From Cyanobacteria bacterium FACHB-63 (GTDB lineage Bacteria > Cyanobacteriota > Cyanobacteriia > Leptolyngbyales > Leptolyngbyaceae), in the NCBI GenBank assembly GCA_014695255.1, contig JACJNX010000131.1, positions 1-35,864 on the forward strand: a DNA stretch of 35,864 nt, in the 5' to 3' direction. Positions 26,702-33,924 of the stretch are shown here, piece by piece. The translations under genes were made by a program, and so were the position numbers. The notes below the pieces were generated by a model. The model saw only the letters and a list, made by a program, of their open reading frames with translations. It searched no databases and was not told where the DNA came from. Position 1 is the first letter of the stretch. Each line of letters starts with the position of its first letter.

Positions 26702-27727
26702 ATGACAATTGATTCTGATATACCTCTGATCCAAGCAACAGGTCTGCCTCAAATTGACGCTCTTCTGAGCAAAATCGTGCAGCATGTTGTATTGAGGTTA
26801 GGCGATGCTCTGTTAAGTTGCTATTTGATTGGTAGTTATGCAGTTGGTGAAGCAGTTACAACGAGTGATGTCGATCTTTTAGTCGTTTGTAGAGGCAACG
26901 CTAGCAGCACTGAAAAACAAAAAATTGCTGAGATCCAAGTTGAATGCCAGCAGTTTAGCCCGCTTAGCATCGACCTCAGACCAATGGGCGAAACGCATTT
27001 GTTAACCACTGGAGGTGTACGCTTTCAGGCAGATAGCCTGCTGCTCTATGGCAAGGATATTCGCAAAAGTGTGCCCCAAAAACCTGTGAATGATCATATT
27101 CGAGATAGTTTATACGCTCAAATTGATTTATTTGCACGAGTGCGTCCTCACTTGCAAAGGCTGATTGTGCCGTTGACTTACCCTGATTCTCAAGGATTGT
27201 TTTACGGGTACGATCGTCGTCCTCTGCAAACAGCAGATGGCGCTAGCTATCCAGGAATCAAAGATTTGGGATTGATTGTGTATGGAGCGGCTTATGCTCT
27301 GACCTTGCTCAAAGCAAATCGATACGCTGGAACAGGTCGAAAAAGTGAGATCGCTTTGCACTATCGCGAGCAAATTGGGGATGAATGGACATCTCTCATT
27401 GAAGCCATTGATCAACAGTGTCGCAAGCAATGGGCGTATTTGATTCCTCATGTCCAAAGTCAACAACAGCATCTCAGGCAACTTTGTGAACAAACATTAA
27501 AGTTTGAGAATCATTTTCTTGCTGAATATAAAGCTTATCTGCTCACCCATCTACTACAAGCTGATGCCTTCATTCAACTTCGGTACTTGCAGCAATTAGA
27601 GCGGCTCATTTATCCAGATCAGGACATATTTGATCTGCTAAAATCTCTTGAGTACAGCGATCTCGACGATATTAGAGAAGCAGCGACGAGTACAATACGC
27701 TATTATCAGTGCATAGATTTGGAATAG
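26702..27727 (+). CDS. Nucleotidyltransferase-fold protein
   Basis: A 341-residue protein. Residues 42-62 carry the pol-beta-type signature: GSYAVGE (44-50) and SDVDLLVV with metal-binding Asp56 and Asp58. SIDLRPM may supply the third acidic residue. The C-terminal two thirds are helical, as in aminoglycoside adenylyltransferase-like and related enzymes (LGLIVYGAAYALTLLKANRY, then KSEIALHYREQIGDEW). It would transfer a nucleotide from an NTP to an alcohol or protein target; the substrate is unknown. GGGAGGGGA precedes the ATG by about 10 bases. The VOC gene starts 39-54 bases after its stop. Confidence 0.85.
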   Translation: MTIDSDIPLIQATGLPQIDALLSKIVQHVVLRLGDALLSCYLIGSYAVGEAVTTSDVDLLVVCRGNASSTEKQKIAEIQVECQQFSPLSIDLRPMGETHLLTTGGVRFQADSLLLYGKDIRKSVPQKPVNDHIRDSLYAQIDLFARVRPHLQRLIVPLTYPDSQGLFYGYDRRPLQTADGASYPGIKDLGLIVYGAAYALTLLKANRYAGTGRKSEIALHYREQIGDEWTSLIEAIDQQCRKQWAYLIPHVQSQQQHLRQLCEQTLKFENHFLAEYKAYLLTHLLQADAFIQLRYLQQLERLIYPDQDIFDLLKSLEYSDLDDIREAATSTIRYYQCIDLE

Positions 27728-27781
27728 AATGTTTGCCGTTTTTGAGTTTCTTCAACAGGAGCAACCGTGGAGATTCTAATT

Positions 27782-28210
27782 ATGGAAGACAGTCCCAGCA
27801 TTATTTCTCATCTCTCGATCGGCACGAATGATTTCGATCGAGCCGTTGCCTTTTATGATGCTGTACTACCAACACTCGGTTGCAAGCGCATTATGGAACA
27901 TTCAGGTGCGGTTGCGTATGGGAAGCAATATCCAGAATTTTGGGTGCAAACACCCATTAATGGACAGCCTGCTTCAGTTGGGAACGGAACGCACATTGGC
28001 TTTATTGCTCCTACGAAGGAGGCTGTCCACGTTTTTTATGAAGCAGCACTAGCGGCTGGCGCCACAGATGAGGGTGCTCCTGGAGCGAGACCCGATTATG
28101 GTGAACCGTATTATGGATGCTTTGTGCGTGATCTGGATGGGCATAAGATTGAAGCCTCTTATTGGGACATGCAGCTTGTTCACGCACTCTACATTGATGC
28201 ACCAGAATGA
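27782..28210 (+). CDS. VOC-family (glyoxalase/bleomycin-resistance fold) protein
   Basis: A 142-residue single-domain protein of the vicinal oxygen chelate superfamily. The N-terminal beta-alpha-beta unit has ISHLSIGTNDFDRAVAFYDA. The second half has GTHIGFIAPTKEAVHVFYEA, YYGCFVRDLDGHKIEASYWD. The likely metal ligands are the His of SHLSIG, the His of GTHIGF and the Glu of KIEASYW. Members act as lyases, dioxygenases or drug-binding proteins; this one cannot be assigned. A GTG at 27767 with AGGAG upstream is an equally good start and adds five residues. It is likely co-transcribed with the nucleotidyltransferase. Confidence 0.88.
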   Translation: MEDSPSIISHLSIGTNDFDRAVAFYDAVLPTLGCKRIMEHSGAVAYGKQYPEFWVQTPINGQPASVGNGTHIGFIAPTKEAVHVFYEAALAAGATDEGAPGARPDYGEPYYGCFVRDLDGHKIEASYWDMQLVHALYIDAPE

Positions 28211-28255
28211 TCAGCGATCAACGTGCCTGGACTTTCGCGCGATCGCGAATTTCCT

Positions 28256-28915
28256 TTAGTATGGTTCTCCTTGAATGTACTCCTGGCTAGGAACGATATC
28301 AACTGGTTGAGGTAAAGGTCGCGTTACTGAAGAAGGTTCAGTAACGCTGGGTTGGGCTGGAATCAACACATTCCCAGTTTGCTCGGATTTACGTAGCGGT
28401 GGTTCTACAACAGTAGATGCAGCAATTTGAATGAGTTCTTGCTGAGAAAGGCTACCCCGATCCGTCCCCAGGACGAATCCAACCCCATCTTGCTGCCAGA
28501 GCACATAATGGTCTGCCGTTTTGCCTTTACCGACAATCAAGTAATAGCCTTGAATTCCATCAGGCAAACTTACCGGAGTGCCCTTTTTCAACTGACGTGC
28601 CCATGGAGAAAATCCTTCCTGGGTAAATGCAGCAAGCCCACCCACTGAACACTTTGGCTGGTTACAATTTGCTTCAGAAGAGAGATACAACTGTAATCCC
28701 TTTGAGTTCGACTGGACAAAAGGATGCAAGGTTAAGGCAGCTTCAGGCAGATAGGAGGGAAGCCGCATTTGTAATCCATTTGGAAGTTGCCGCTGAATGT
28801 TCTCAAGAACAGAGCGAAAAAGAGGTGCAGGCTCTGCTTGGGCAGACATGGGACTCATTACAAGCCACAAAAACAATAAGGAACCGATTCTGGAATACTG
28901 GCTGAAATGCTTCAT
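28256..28915 (-). CDS. Hypothetical exported protein
   Basis: A 219-residue protein with a signal peptide (MKHFSQYSRIGSLLFLWLVM, then SPMSAQAEP) and no internal membrane segment. I do not recognise the family. The mature region has a beta-rich core with two Cys in NCNQPKCSVGG that could form a disulfide, an LPDGIQGYYLIVGKGKT stretch, and a low-complexity Pro/Ser/Thr tail ending PSQEYIQGEPY. The ATG at 28915 is chosen over a TTG at 28930. A palindrome shared with two other promoters lies 85 bases upstream, followed by a TATAGAT-like -10 box, so it may belong to the regulon of the NarL-type regulator at 13888. Confidence 0.78.
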   Translation of the reverse strand: MKHFSQYSRIGSLLFLWLVMSPMSAQAEPAPLFRSVLENIQRQLPNGLQMRLPSYLPEAALTLHPFVQSNSKGLQLYLSSEANCNQPKCSVGGLAAFTQEGFSPWARQLKKGTPVSLPDGIQGYYLIVGKGKTADHYVLWQQDGVGFVLGTDRGSLSQQELIQIAASTVVEPPLRKSEQTGNVLIPAQPSVTEPSSVTRPLPQPVDIVPSQEYIQGEPY

Positions 28916-28999
28916 TGATTCAACTCTCAATTACTTCAATAATCAGCAGTATAGAGAAATAGAAAGTAATAGAATCTATACAAAAGTCACCGATTCGCA

Positions 29000-29013
29000 A
29001 TGACGAAAGTCAT
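29000..29013 (-). promoter_or_regulatory. Palindromic operator candidate, copy 2
   Basis: ATGACGAAAGTCAT has the same 5+5 arms and 4-base spacer as the site upstream of the DesK-like kinase. It lies 85 bases upstream of the exported-protein ATG at 28915. On the minus strand TATAGAT follows 19 bases after the palindrome, placing the palindrome at the -35 position. Confidence 0.62.
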
Positions 29014-29033
29014 CGTCCATACTGTCAAAGCTA

Positions 29034-29966
29034 CTAGAAGAGTGTGGAGCGATCAACATCCAGAATTTTTTGAATTCTTGCTCTCACTTGAACGTAATCT
29101 TCTGGATCGTTCCGAATTGCTGCAATCGCTAAACCCTTCAACCCGATATGGAGCATGTAACAACGCAGTCGTTCTTCAAAATAGCAAAGTGAGAGATCTA
29201 TTTCTTTGTCTTTTGCCCAATGCTGCCATTGCTGTTTGTAGCAAATATCCTCAGACCAAAACTCTAAATAGGCAATATCGTAAACATAATCTCCTAGCAG
29301 CAATTCCGCCCAATCCAGGACACCCGTGATCTGCTGCCTATCAGATATCACATTACCAAACCCAAAATCACCATGTACCCAATATTTACCAGAAGAGCAG
29401 AACTCTAAATCCTTCAAAATAATAGCAAGAGCTTTGTCATAGATCTCTTGCTCCATGAATGTATCCTGAATGAGTTGCTTCCACGTAAAGGGGAATTTCT
29501 GGTTATAGAACGACAACAAATACGATTGCCAAGATGCAAAGCGACCCTGACCAGAAGCATCGGTGAGTCCCCAACCGGGGTAATCTGAACTATCCAAAGT
29601 GTGAATTGCTAACAGCGTGTCAAATAACTTCGGAAGTACTTGCTCGATCTCTTGCGGTTCCATATCATTCAACGTCACCCCTATACAGCGTTCTGTAATT
29701 GCGAAATAGTACAATTCGTTGAAGCGACCAGATTGAATCACCCGTGAAATTGGCAATTTGGATGAAGTAAACTGCTGATACGCAAAGGCATCCTTCTGAA
29801 AGTCTTCTTGACAGGCATTGAGTCGAATGATGAACGATTGTCGATCGAGCGTAAACGAAAATGCTTGGGAAAACATTCCTGACCCAATCAGTGAGACATC
29901 TGACACCGATCCATCAAACTGAGATTGGAGAAAGTGAGCCACTAAGGCGGTGGTAATACTTGCCAT
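29034..29966 (-). CDS. Aminoglycoside phosphotransferase (APH)-family kinase
   Basis: A 310-residue protein with the APH/choline-kinase fold. The catalytic loop is HGDFGFGN (His198, Asp200, Asn205) and the metal-binding segment is LDWAELLLGDYVYDIAYLEF (Asp218). The N-lobe has IGSGMFSQAFSF and a candidate ATP-contacting strand FIIRLN, though the usual Lys is not evident. It would phosphorylate a small hydroxylated compound. Whether that is an antibiotic is unknown, because many family members phosphorylate sugars or choline-like metabolites. It starts 7 bases after the GNAT gene stop and is the last of a three-gene minus-strand operon (DHFR-like, GNAT, APH). Confidence 0.9.
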   Translation of the reverse strand: MASITTALVAHFLQSQFDGSVSDVSLIGSGMFSQAFSFTLDRQSFIIRLNACQEDFQKDAFAYQQFTSSKLPISRVIQSGRFNELYYFAITERCIGVTLNDMEPQEIEQVLPKLFDTLLAIHTLDSSDYPGWGLTDASGQGRFASWQSYLLSFYNQKFPFTWKQLIQDTFMEQEIYDKALAIILKDLEFCSSGKYWVHGDFGFGNVISDRQQITGVLDWAELLLGDYVYDIAYLEFWSEDICYKQQWQHWAKDKEIDLSLCYFEERLRCYMLHIGLKGLAIAAIRNDPEDYVQVRARIQKILDVDRSTLF

Positions 29967-29973
29967 TGTCGAT

Positions 29974-30519
29974 TTATCTGCCTAAATCGGACTTCAGCAG
30001 TCCATATAAATAATCATCCACGAACTTACCATTCCGATAGACATGCTGGCGTTGGATGCCTTCTAGCTGAAAGCCATTCTTCTCTAGAACTCGCCGCGAT
30101 CCTGAGTTAAACTCGAAAACTCGCGTCCACAAACGAAGTAAATTTAAGTCTGTGAAGGCATAATGAACAAAGTTCCTAACCACTTCAGTCATGATTCCCT
30201 GTCCCCAGTATTCAGGGGCAAGCCAATACCCTAGTTCCGCAACGTAAGATTGAGGATCAATCTCGCCAATCCCAATCGAGCCGATCAATTCCGCATTTGA
30301 GTTGCGAATTGCTAGTAAAGGGGGCTTGCCGAATTGACGAGTGAGATTTGTCTGACGTTGAATCCACTGGTTGGCATGTTCCTGCGTGTAAGGGTATGGA
30401 ATGGCTTCAGTTGTTTCATGAATGAGTGGGTTATTCAAATGCTCAATATAGGCGATCGTATCTGAAGGTTGTAAGTTTGACAATGAAAAACTATTGTTGA
30501 GTGATAGTGTAATAATCAT
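29974..30519 (-). CDS. GNAT-family N-acetyltransferase
   Basis: A 181-residue RimJ/RimL-type acetyltransferase. Key features are TEAIPYPYTQEHANQWIQ, then GSIGIGEIDPQSYVAELGYW, the acetyl-CoA motif APEYWGQGIMTEVV and the final NSGSRRVLEKNGFQLEG. The substrate could be a protein N-terminus or a small amine. It lies 20 bases after the DHFR-like gene and 7 bases before the APH gene, so it is the middle gene of an operon whose promoter probably lies at about 31070-31135. Confidence 0.92.
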   Translation of the reverse strand: MIITLSLNNSFSLSNLQPSDTIAYIEHLNNPLIHETTEAIPYPYTQEHANQWIQRQTNLTRQFGKPPLLAIRNSNAELIGSIGIGEIDPQSYVAELGYWLAPEYWGQGIMTEVVRNFVHYAFTDLNLLRLWTRVFEFNSGSRRVLEKNGFQLEGIQRQHVYRNGKFVDDYLYGLLKSDLGR

Positions 30520-30539
30520 GGCGTTTCATCTGTTAAATG

Positions 30540-31061
30540 CTATTTTAGATACCGTAACAAAACCACTCCACCAGGATAAGGCTTGCATTCAACCAACTTC
30601 AAGGTTTCTTGTGTACCCGTTGCGCTAAACAGTGGAATCCCTGTACCCAGAATGATTGGAATCACTGCAATCATATATTCTGTAATGAATCCTTGTGCCC
30701 GAAAAGAAGCAGCCAATTGACCTCCTCCAACTAACCAAACTCGATTGAAGTTCTCTGCTTGTAGTTCTGCAACAATTTCACCCGGACTTTTAGCGGTCAG
30801 CCTGACTTCTGGCTGCTCAACCTTCAGCGATCGCGTGGAGACAACCCAGCACGGTTTTCCTGGATATGCCCATTCTCCAAATTCAATCACTTGCTCATAA
30901 GTCCGGCTTCCCATCAACAACGCTTCGATCGAAGCATAAAATTCTGCATATCCATAGTCATTGTCTTCAACTTGAAAATCAGAGAGCCAGTCTACGCTGC
31001 CATCAGAAGCAGCAATATAGCCATCAATGCTGACAGCAACTTGGTAAACAACCTGGGTCAT
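30540..31061 (-). CDS. DHFR-like / RibD C-terminal domain reductase
   Basis: A 173-residue protein of the dihydrofolate reductase-like fold seen in RibD C-terminal and YyaP/YwjB-type proteins. It has VAVSIDGYIAASDGSVDWL, then EALLMGSRTYEQV, WVVSTRSL, the nucleotide-binding VWLVGGGQLAASF and IPIILGTGIPLF. It would bind NADPH and reduce a pterin- or flavin-precursor-like compound; the exact reaction is unknown. The ATG at 31061 is preferred to a TTG at 31067. It is the first gene of the minus-strand operon with GNAT and APH genes, and the palindrome at 31119-31132 lies 58 bases upstream. Confidence 0.9.
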   Translation of the reverse strand: MTQVVYQVAVSIDGYIAASDGSVDWLSDFQVEDNDYGYAEFYASIEALLMGSRTYEQVIEFGEWAYPGKPCWVVSTRSLKVEQPEVRLTAKSPGEIVAELQAENFNRVWLVGGGQLAASFRAQGFITEYMIAVIPIILGTGIPLFSATGTQETLKLVECKPYPGGVVLLRYLK

Positions 31062-31118
31062 ATCCAATAATTTGCGACGTTTGAGTTTTGATCTTAAAAC
31101 ACCCTATTGGCGAATGCG

Positions 31119-31132
31119 ATGACCAAAGTCAT
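31119..31132 (-). promoter_or_regulatory. Palindromic operator candidate, copy 3
   Basis: ATGACCAAAGTCAT, again 5+5 arms with a 4-base spacer, sits between the divergent DHFR-like gene (58 bases away) and the plus-strand exported-protein remnant at 31240. On the minus strand a TTTAAGAT-like -10 follows about 20 bases downstream. A second, looser pair of half-sites (ATGACCAA and GAGTCA) lies next to it at 31142-31160. Confidence 0.62.
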
Positions 31133-31239
31133 AATCGCTTGATGACCAATTGCACGAGTCAATCATCCTACCACTTTGGTACAGTCATCTTGATACATGC
31201 CTGCTGGGCGATTGAATCACGGTACACATAGGAGGCAGA

Positions 31240-31831
31240 ATGAGTTCTTTGTAAGAATTGTTGTCATTGTCGTTTCAGGACTCAGTTCTGTTGTGGTAGT
31301 TTCTGCCTCTCATGCCTCACTTCAATCATCTGCACCGGTGAATCAGCTAGAGTATTTTCAAGGGAAGTGGATTTGCCGAGGTCACCTACTCGATACCTCC
31401 GTGCCTTCCGATGCTCCTCCAACCTTAGAGTTGCATTGGACGGTACAGCGCGTCTTGAAGGGAGTTTGGTTTGCTGGACATGCCGAGCAACAGGCATCCG
31501 TAGTTAACCCTTCGCCCCTCAGTACACAGGAATTTCTGGGGTATGATTCTGCTTCTAAGCGTCTGACTCGTACTATATTCGTGGACAATGGCGCTCTCGT
31601 TCAGCTCAACTCCACAGGCTGGCAGGATAATCAACTAGAGTGGAGCGGAACCGTGATTGCTGGAGGAAAAGTACAAGCCTTACGACAAGTCATTACTCGA
31701 CAGAGCGATCGACAATTTGCTGCTATGTATTATAGTCTTAGAGCGAGCAGCAAAAATGGATTGCTGACAGCCAAGAACTGTGTGAGAAACAACATGCTGT
31801 TCCGTCAAATGCTAGCGCTAGAAGGTACTAA
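31240..31831 (+). pseudogene. Small exported protein (DUF1579-like), two frameshifts
   Basis: AGGAGG precedes ATG at 31240 by about five bases, the best ribosome-binding site in this area. That frame stops after MSSL. One extra base there would continue it into RIVVIVVSGLSSVVVVSASH, a good signal peptide, followed by LEYFQGKWICRGHLLD, TQEFLGYDSASKRLTRTIF and NQLEWSGTVIAGG. This beta-rich protein recalls DUF1579-type proteins. Near 31772 the frame changes again: the alternative frame gives SQELCEKQHAVPSNASARRY and stops at 31829-31831, again needing one missing base. A 306-codon open frame (31197-32117) exists but runs antisense through the next gene and is not credible in full. Confidence 0.65.
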
Positions 31832-31857
31832 AGGCTCACTAGCCATAGTTCCACTCT

Positions 31858-32358
31858 TTATAGAAATCGTTCGATCAAAATCTCATCGACATACATTTTA
31901 TCAATCTTGGCATGTCTTCGTGCTACACCAATTTCATAAAATCCTTGATTCAGATAAGCTGCCAATGCTGCTGGATTATCTGCGCGAACATAGGCAAATA
32001 GCTTTTCGTATCCTTTGCTCCGAGCAGCGTCAAAGGTTGCCTGAAACAACGTTTTACCAATCCCTTGTCGTCGATATGTCAAATCTACAAAAGTGCCAAT
32101 CATGCCAACATGCTTGAATGCAGGGGTATAGGTGGCAAACGGTTCTATGTTCTGAAATCCCACGATTCTTTGTTCATCACGGCAGACCGCAACATGGAAG
32201 ACCCCTTGCTGAGGAAAATCCAAGATAAATGCTTGTTCATCCTGAATTGAAAATGGAGTTGTCAGTACTGTGTATGCTCTAGTTTTGATGATGGGATTGA
32301 GAATGTTGATAATTGCTTCGGCATCCTCTAATTGAACTTCTCGAACAAACAAATCCAC
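31858..32358 (-). CDS. GNAT-family N-acetyltransferase (phosphinothricin-type)
   Basis: A 166-residue acetyltransferase. The opening VREVQLEDAEAIINILNPII, then VGFQNIEPF, the acetyl-CoA motif VDLTYRRQGIGKTLFQA and NPAALAAYLNQGFYEIG are typical of the GNAT subgroup that includes phosphinothricin and related acetyltransferases. The substrate is unknown. It stands alone, convergent with the broken exported-protein gene, and its upstream side carries only a half-palindrome (AGTCAT at about 32370). Confidence 0.92.
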   Translation of the reverse strand: MDLFVREVQLEDAEAIINILNPIIKTRAYTVLTTPFSIQDEQAFILDFPQQGVFHVAVCRDEQRIVGFQNIEPFATYTPAFKHVGMIGTFVDLTYRRQGIGKTLFQATFDAARSKGYEKLFAYVRADNPAALAAYLNQGFYEIGVARRHAKIDKMYVDEILIERFL

Positions 32359-32477
32359 ACGTTTACCTCTTTGCGCTAGTCATCACTTTCACCTAGCCCT
32401 ACTTTACATCAGCATCTCTTCTAGAGAATCACCCTGTATCGAAAGGTGAAGCGACATGGCTTTATTGCAGATGAGGC

Positions 32478-32516
32478 AAATCTCCCAGGGTCTCTCGGCA
32501 GTCTTCTGGGAGATTT
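32478..32516 (-). terminator. Hairpin terminator after the sigma/anti-sigma operon
   Basis: AAATCTCCCAG at 32478-32488 and CTGGGAGATTT at 32506-32516 form a perfect 11-bp stem with a 17-base loop. On the minus strand it begins 14 bases after the stop codon of the anti-sigma candidate, and the stem ends in TTT. The GC content and T-run are moderate, so termination is likely but may be partial. Confidence 0.7.
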
Positions 32517-32529
32517 CAAATGGGATTGC

Positions 32530-33168
32530 TTACTCTTGAGTTAATTTACACTGCTTCTGCTCAAGAGAGCAAACGGCTTGTATGCCCTGTAGAGTTTCGC
32601 CTCTCTGTGAAATTTGAACGTTACCTAGTAAAGTCACTTGCCGCGCTGTGGCAGTATATCGAATTTCGTCAGCCTTAGCTCGGATTTGAGCCTCCGGATA
32701 GACAAAAGCAGCATTGCCAATGGCGCGAATATTTTGGGTTATTTCATCATATTCTTGAGCGTCTGCGGTTAAGGTGATTTGTCCTGTCTCGAGCGCTTGG
32801 GCAATGGTCTGTGCATTTGCTTTTGAATCGACGGTTGAATTGAGAATTGCGGTGAACCATCCTGTTGCTCGCCCTGATGTGAGGAACGGAATGATCAAAG
32901 CAGCCGCGATCGCGATTGATACAAAAGCAGCTAGGGAGTTCCGGGAATTAAACCAGGACAATCTAGCAATCACTGGATTTACTTCTTGATATGGGGTTTG
33001 AGATGAGTTGGAGAGATGAGCTTGTAAAAGTTCAGCTTCGAGATTAGCCTGGAAGGTTGGATTGGGTTCGAGCGTTTCTGCTAAATCAGTCAAATGAGAC
33101 CACAAATCGGTATCAGATTGCGAGAGAAAATCGGGCGGATTGTGTTTAGGGTTCATAGGTTTACTCAT
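32530..33168 (-). CDS. Candidate anti-sigma factor with LptA/OstA-like domain
   Basis: A 212-residue single-pass membrane protein. Residues 1-75 are cytoplasmic and helical (WSHLTDLAETLEPNPTFQAN, then LEAELLQAH), like the sigma-binding end of anti-sigma factors that lack a zinc finger. A membrane helix spans about 78-97. Residues 131-205 resemble an LptA/OstA beta-jelly-roll repeat: ITLTADAQEYD, NIRAIGNAAFVYPEAQIRAK, ADEIRY and VTLLGNVQISQRGETLQG. In LptA that fold carries lipopolysaccharide across the periplasm. Here it would face the periplasm as a sensor, which is inference. Its ATG lies inside the last codons of the sigma factor gene (8-base overlap); an in-frame ATG at 33156 is an alternative. 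Overlap, order and topology all argue for a sigma/anti-sigma pair. Confidence 0.8.
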   Translation of the reverse strand: MSKPMNPKHNPPDFLSQSDTDLWSHLTDLAETLEPNPTFQANLEAELLQAHLSNSSQTPYQEVNPVIARLSWFNSRNSLAAFVSIAIAAALIIPFLTSGRATGWFTAILNSTVDSKANAQTIAQALETGQITLTADAQEYDEITQNIRAIGNAAFVYPEAQIRAKADEIRYTATARQVTLLGNVQISQRGETLQGIQAVCSLEQKQCKLTQE

Positions 33169-33745
33169 CGGTTGTTTCTAGGTGTTTGCGGAGATCTTTC
33201 AGGGCGCGATACACAAGCATTTTGACTGCCGCCTCGCTTTTTCCCATGACCTGCCCAACTTCAGCGATACTCAGCCCGCTAAAGATTTGCAATGCGATCG
33301 CTTCAGCTCGATCCGCCGTGAGTTGTCTTAATGCCTGAGCAACCTGCTCCAAGGACAATTGCTGTTCAGCAAATGCTTCTGGACCAATTGCATCGTCTTC
33401 AATTTCAGTTGCCGTGTCTAAAGGCAAGTTTACCCGTTGACGACGGAAGTAATCGGCTGCCTTGTGAGAGGCAATGCCCATCAACCAAGTAACAAATTTT
33501 CCTCGACCTCGAAAACTAGCGATCGCTTCTTGGGCTGCCAAAAACGTTTGGGCTGTCAAGTCTTGAGCATCATGAATATTGCCAACCCGTGAAAGATGGT
33601 AGCGGTAGACAGCTTTGAGATGCCGTCGATAAAGTTCTGCAAATGCGACTGGACGATGTTGTGCGATCTGAGCTAATGTTTCATCCGACTGCACAATAGA
33701 GCCTGAAAGTCTTTGACTAGGTTGGTAAAATAGGAAAAAATTCAT
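33161..33745 (-). CDS. ECF-type RNA polymerase sigma factor
   Basis: A 194-residue sigma-70 family protein of the extracytoplasmic-function class, with only regions 2 and 4. Region 2 is about 31-100 (FAELYRRHLKAVYRYHLSRV, then DAQDLTAQTFLAAQEAIASF, KFVTWLMGIASHKAADYFRR). Region 4 is about 130-190 (LRQLTADRAEAIALQIFSGL, then SIAEVGQVMGKSEAAVKMLV). It would direct RNA polymerase to a small set of envelope-stress genes when freed from its partner, encoded by the overlapping downstream gene. Its upstream region is short: an inserted IS1182-family element begins 89 bases from the ATG and may have displaced distal control sites. Confidence 0.94.
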   Translation of the reverse strand: MNFFLFYQPSQRLSGSIVQSDETLAQIAQHRPVAFAELYRRHLKAVYRYHLSRVGNIHDAQDLTAQTFLAAQEAIASFRGRGKFVTWLMGIASHKAADYFRRQRVNLPLDTATEIEDDAIGPEAFAEQQLSLEQVAQALRQLTADRAEAIALQIFSGLSIAEVGQVMGKSEAAVKMLVYRALKDLRKHLETTDE

Positions 33746-33791
33746 CCATAGATTCCTCAGAAATAAGCTTCTATTGGTATGTCGTAGTAAA

Positions 33792-33808
33792 CTGTTATTT
33801 CGTAACAG
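33792..33808 (-). promoter_or_regulatory. Inverted repeat upstream of the ECF sigma gene
   Basis: CTGTTA-TTTCG-TAACAG is a perfect 6+6 palindrome 47 bases before the sigma ATG and 27 bases from the IS boundary. It could be an operator or part of the promoter. The sequence alone does not decide, and a short perfect palindrome can occur by chance. Confidence 0.4.
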
Positions 33809-33924
33809 CCTAGATTGGGCTCTTACGCAGTTTTGATACTGGTGGCGAAATATTGCTTAACAGATGAATCGGCGTTGCCAGGCTTGATTAGGATTGAGAA
33901 GACACTCGTGTGAGGATTGGCTCG

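Noticed and set aside
31142-31160. Second operator beside 31119
   Set aside because: The half-sites are spaced irregularly (ATGAC then GTCA after 11 bases), so it does not fit the 14-bp pattern of the other three.
31197-32117. 306-codon open frame read as one protein
   Set aside because: Beyond about 31772 it leaves the family-like frame and runs antisense through the well-supported GNAT gene. The start also ignores the strong AGGAGG at 31231.
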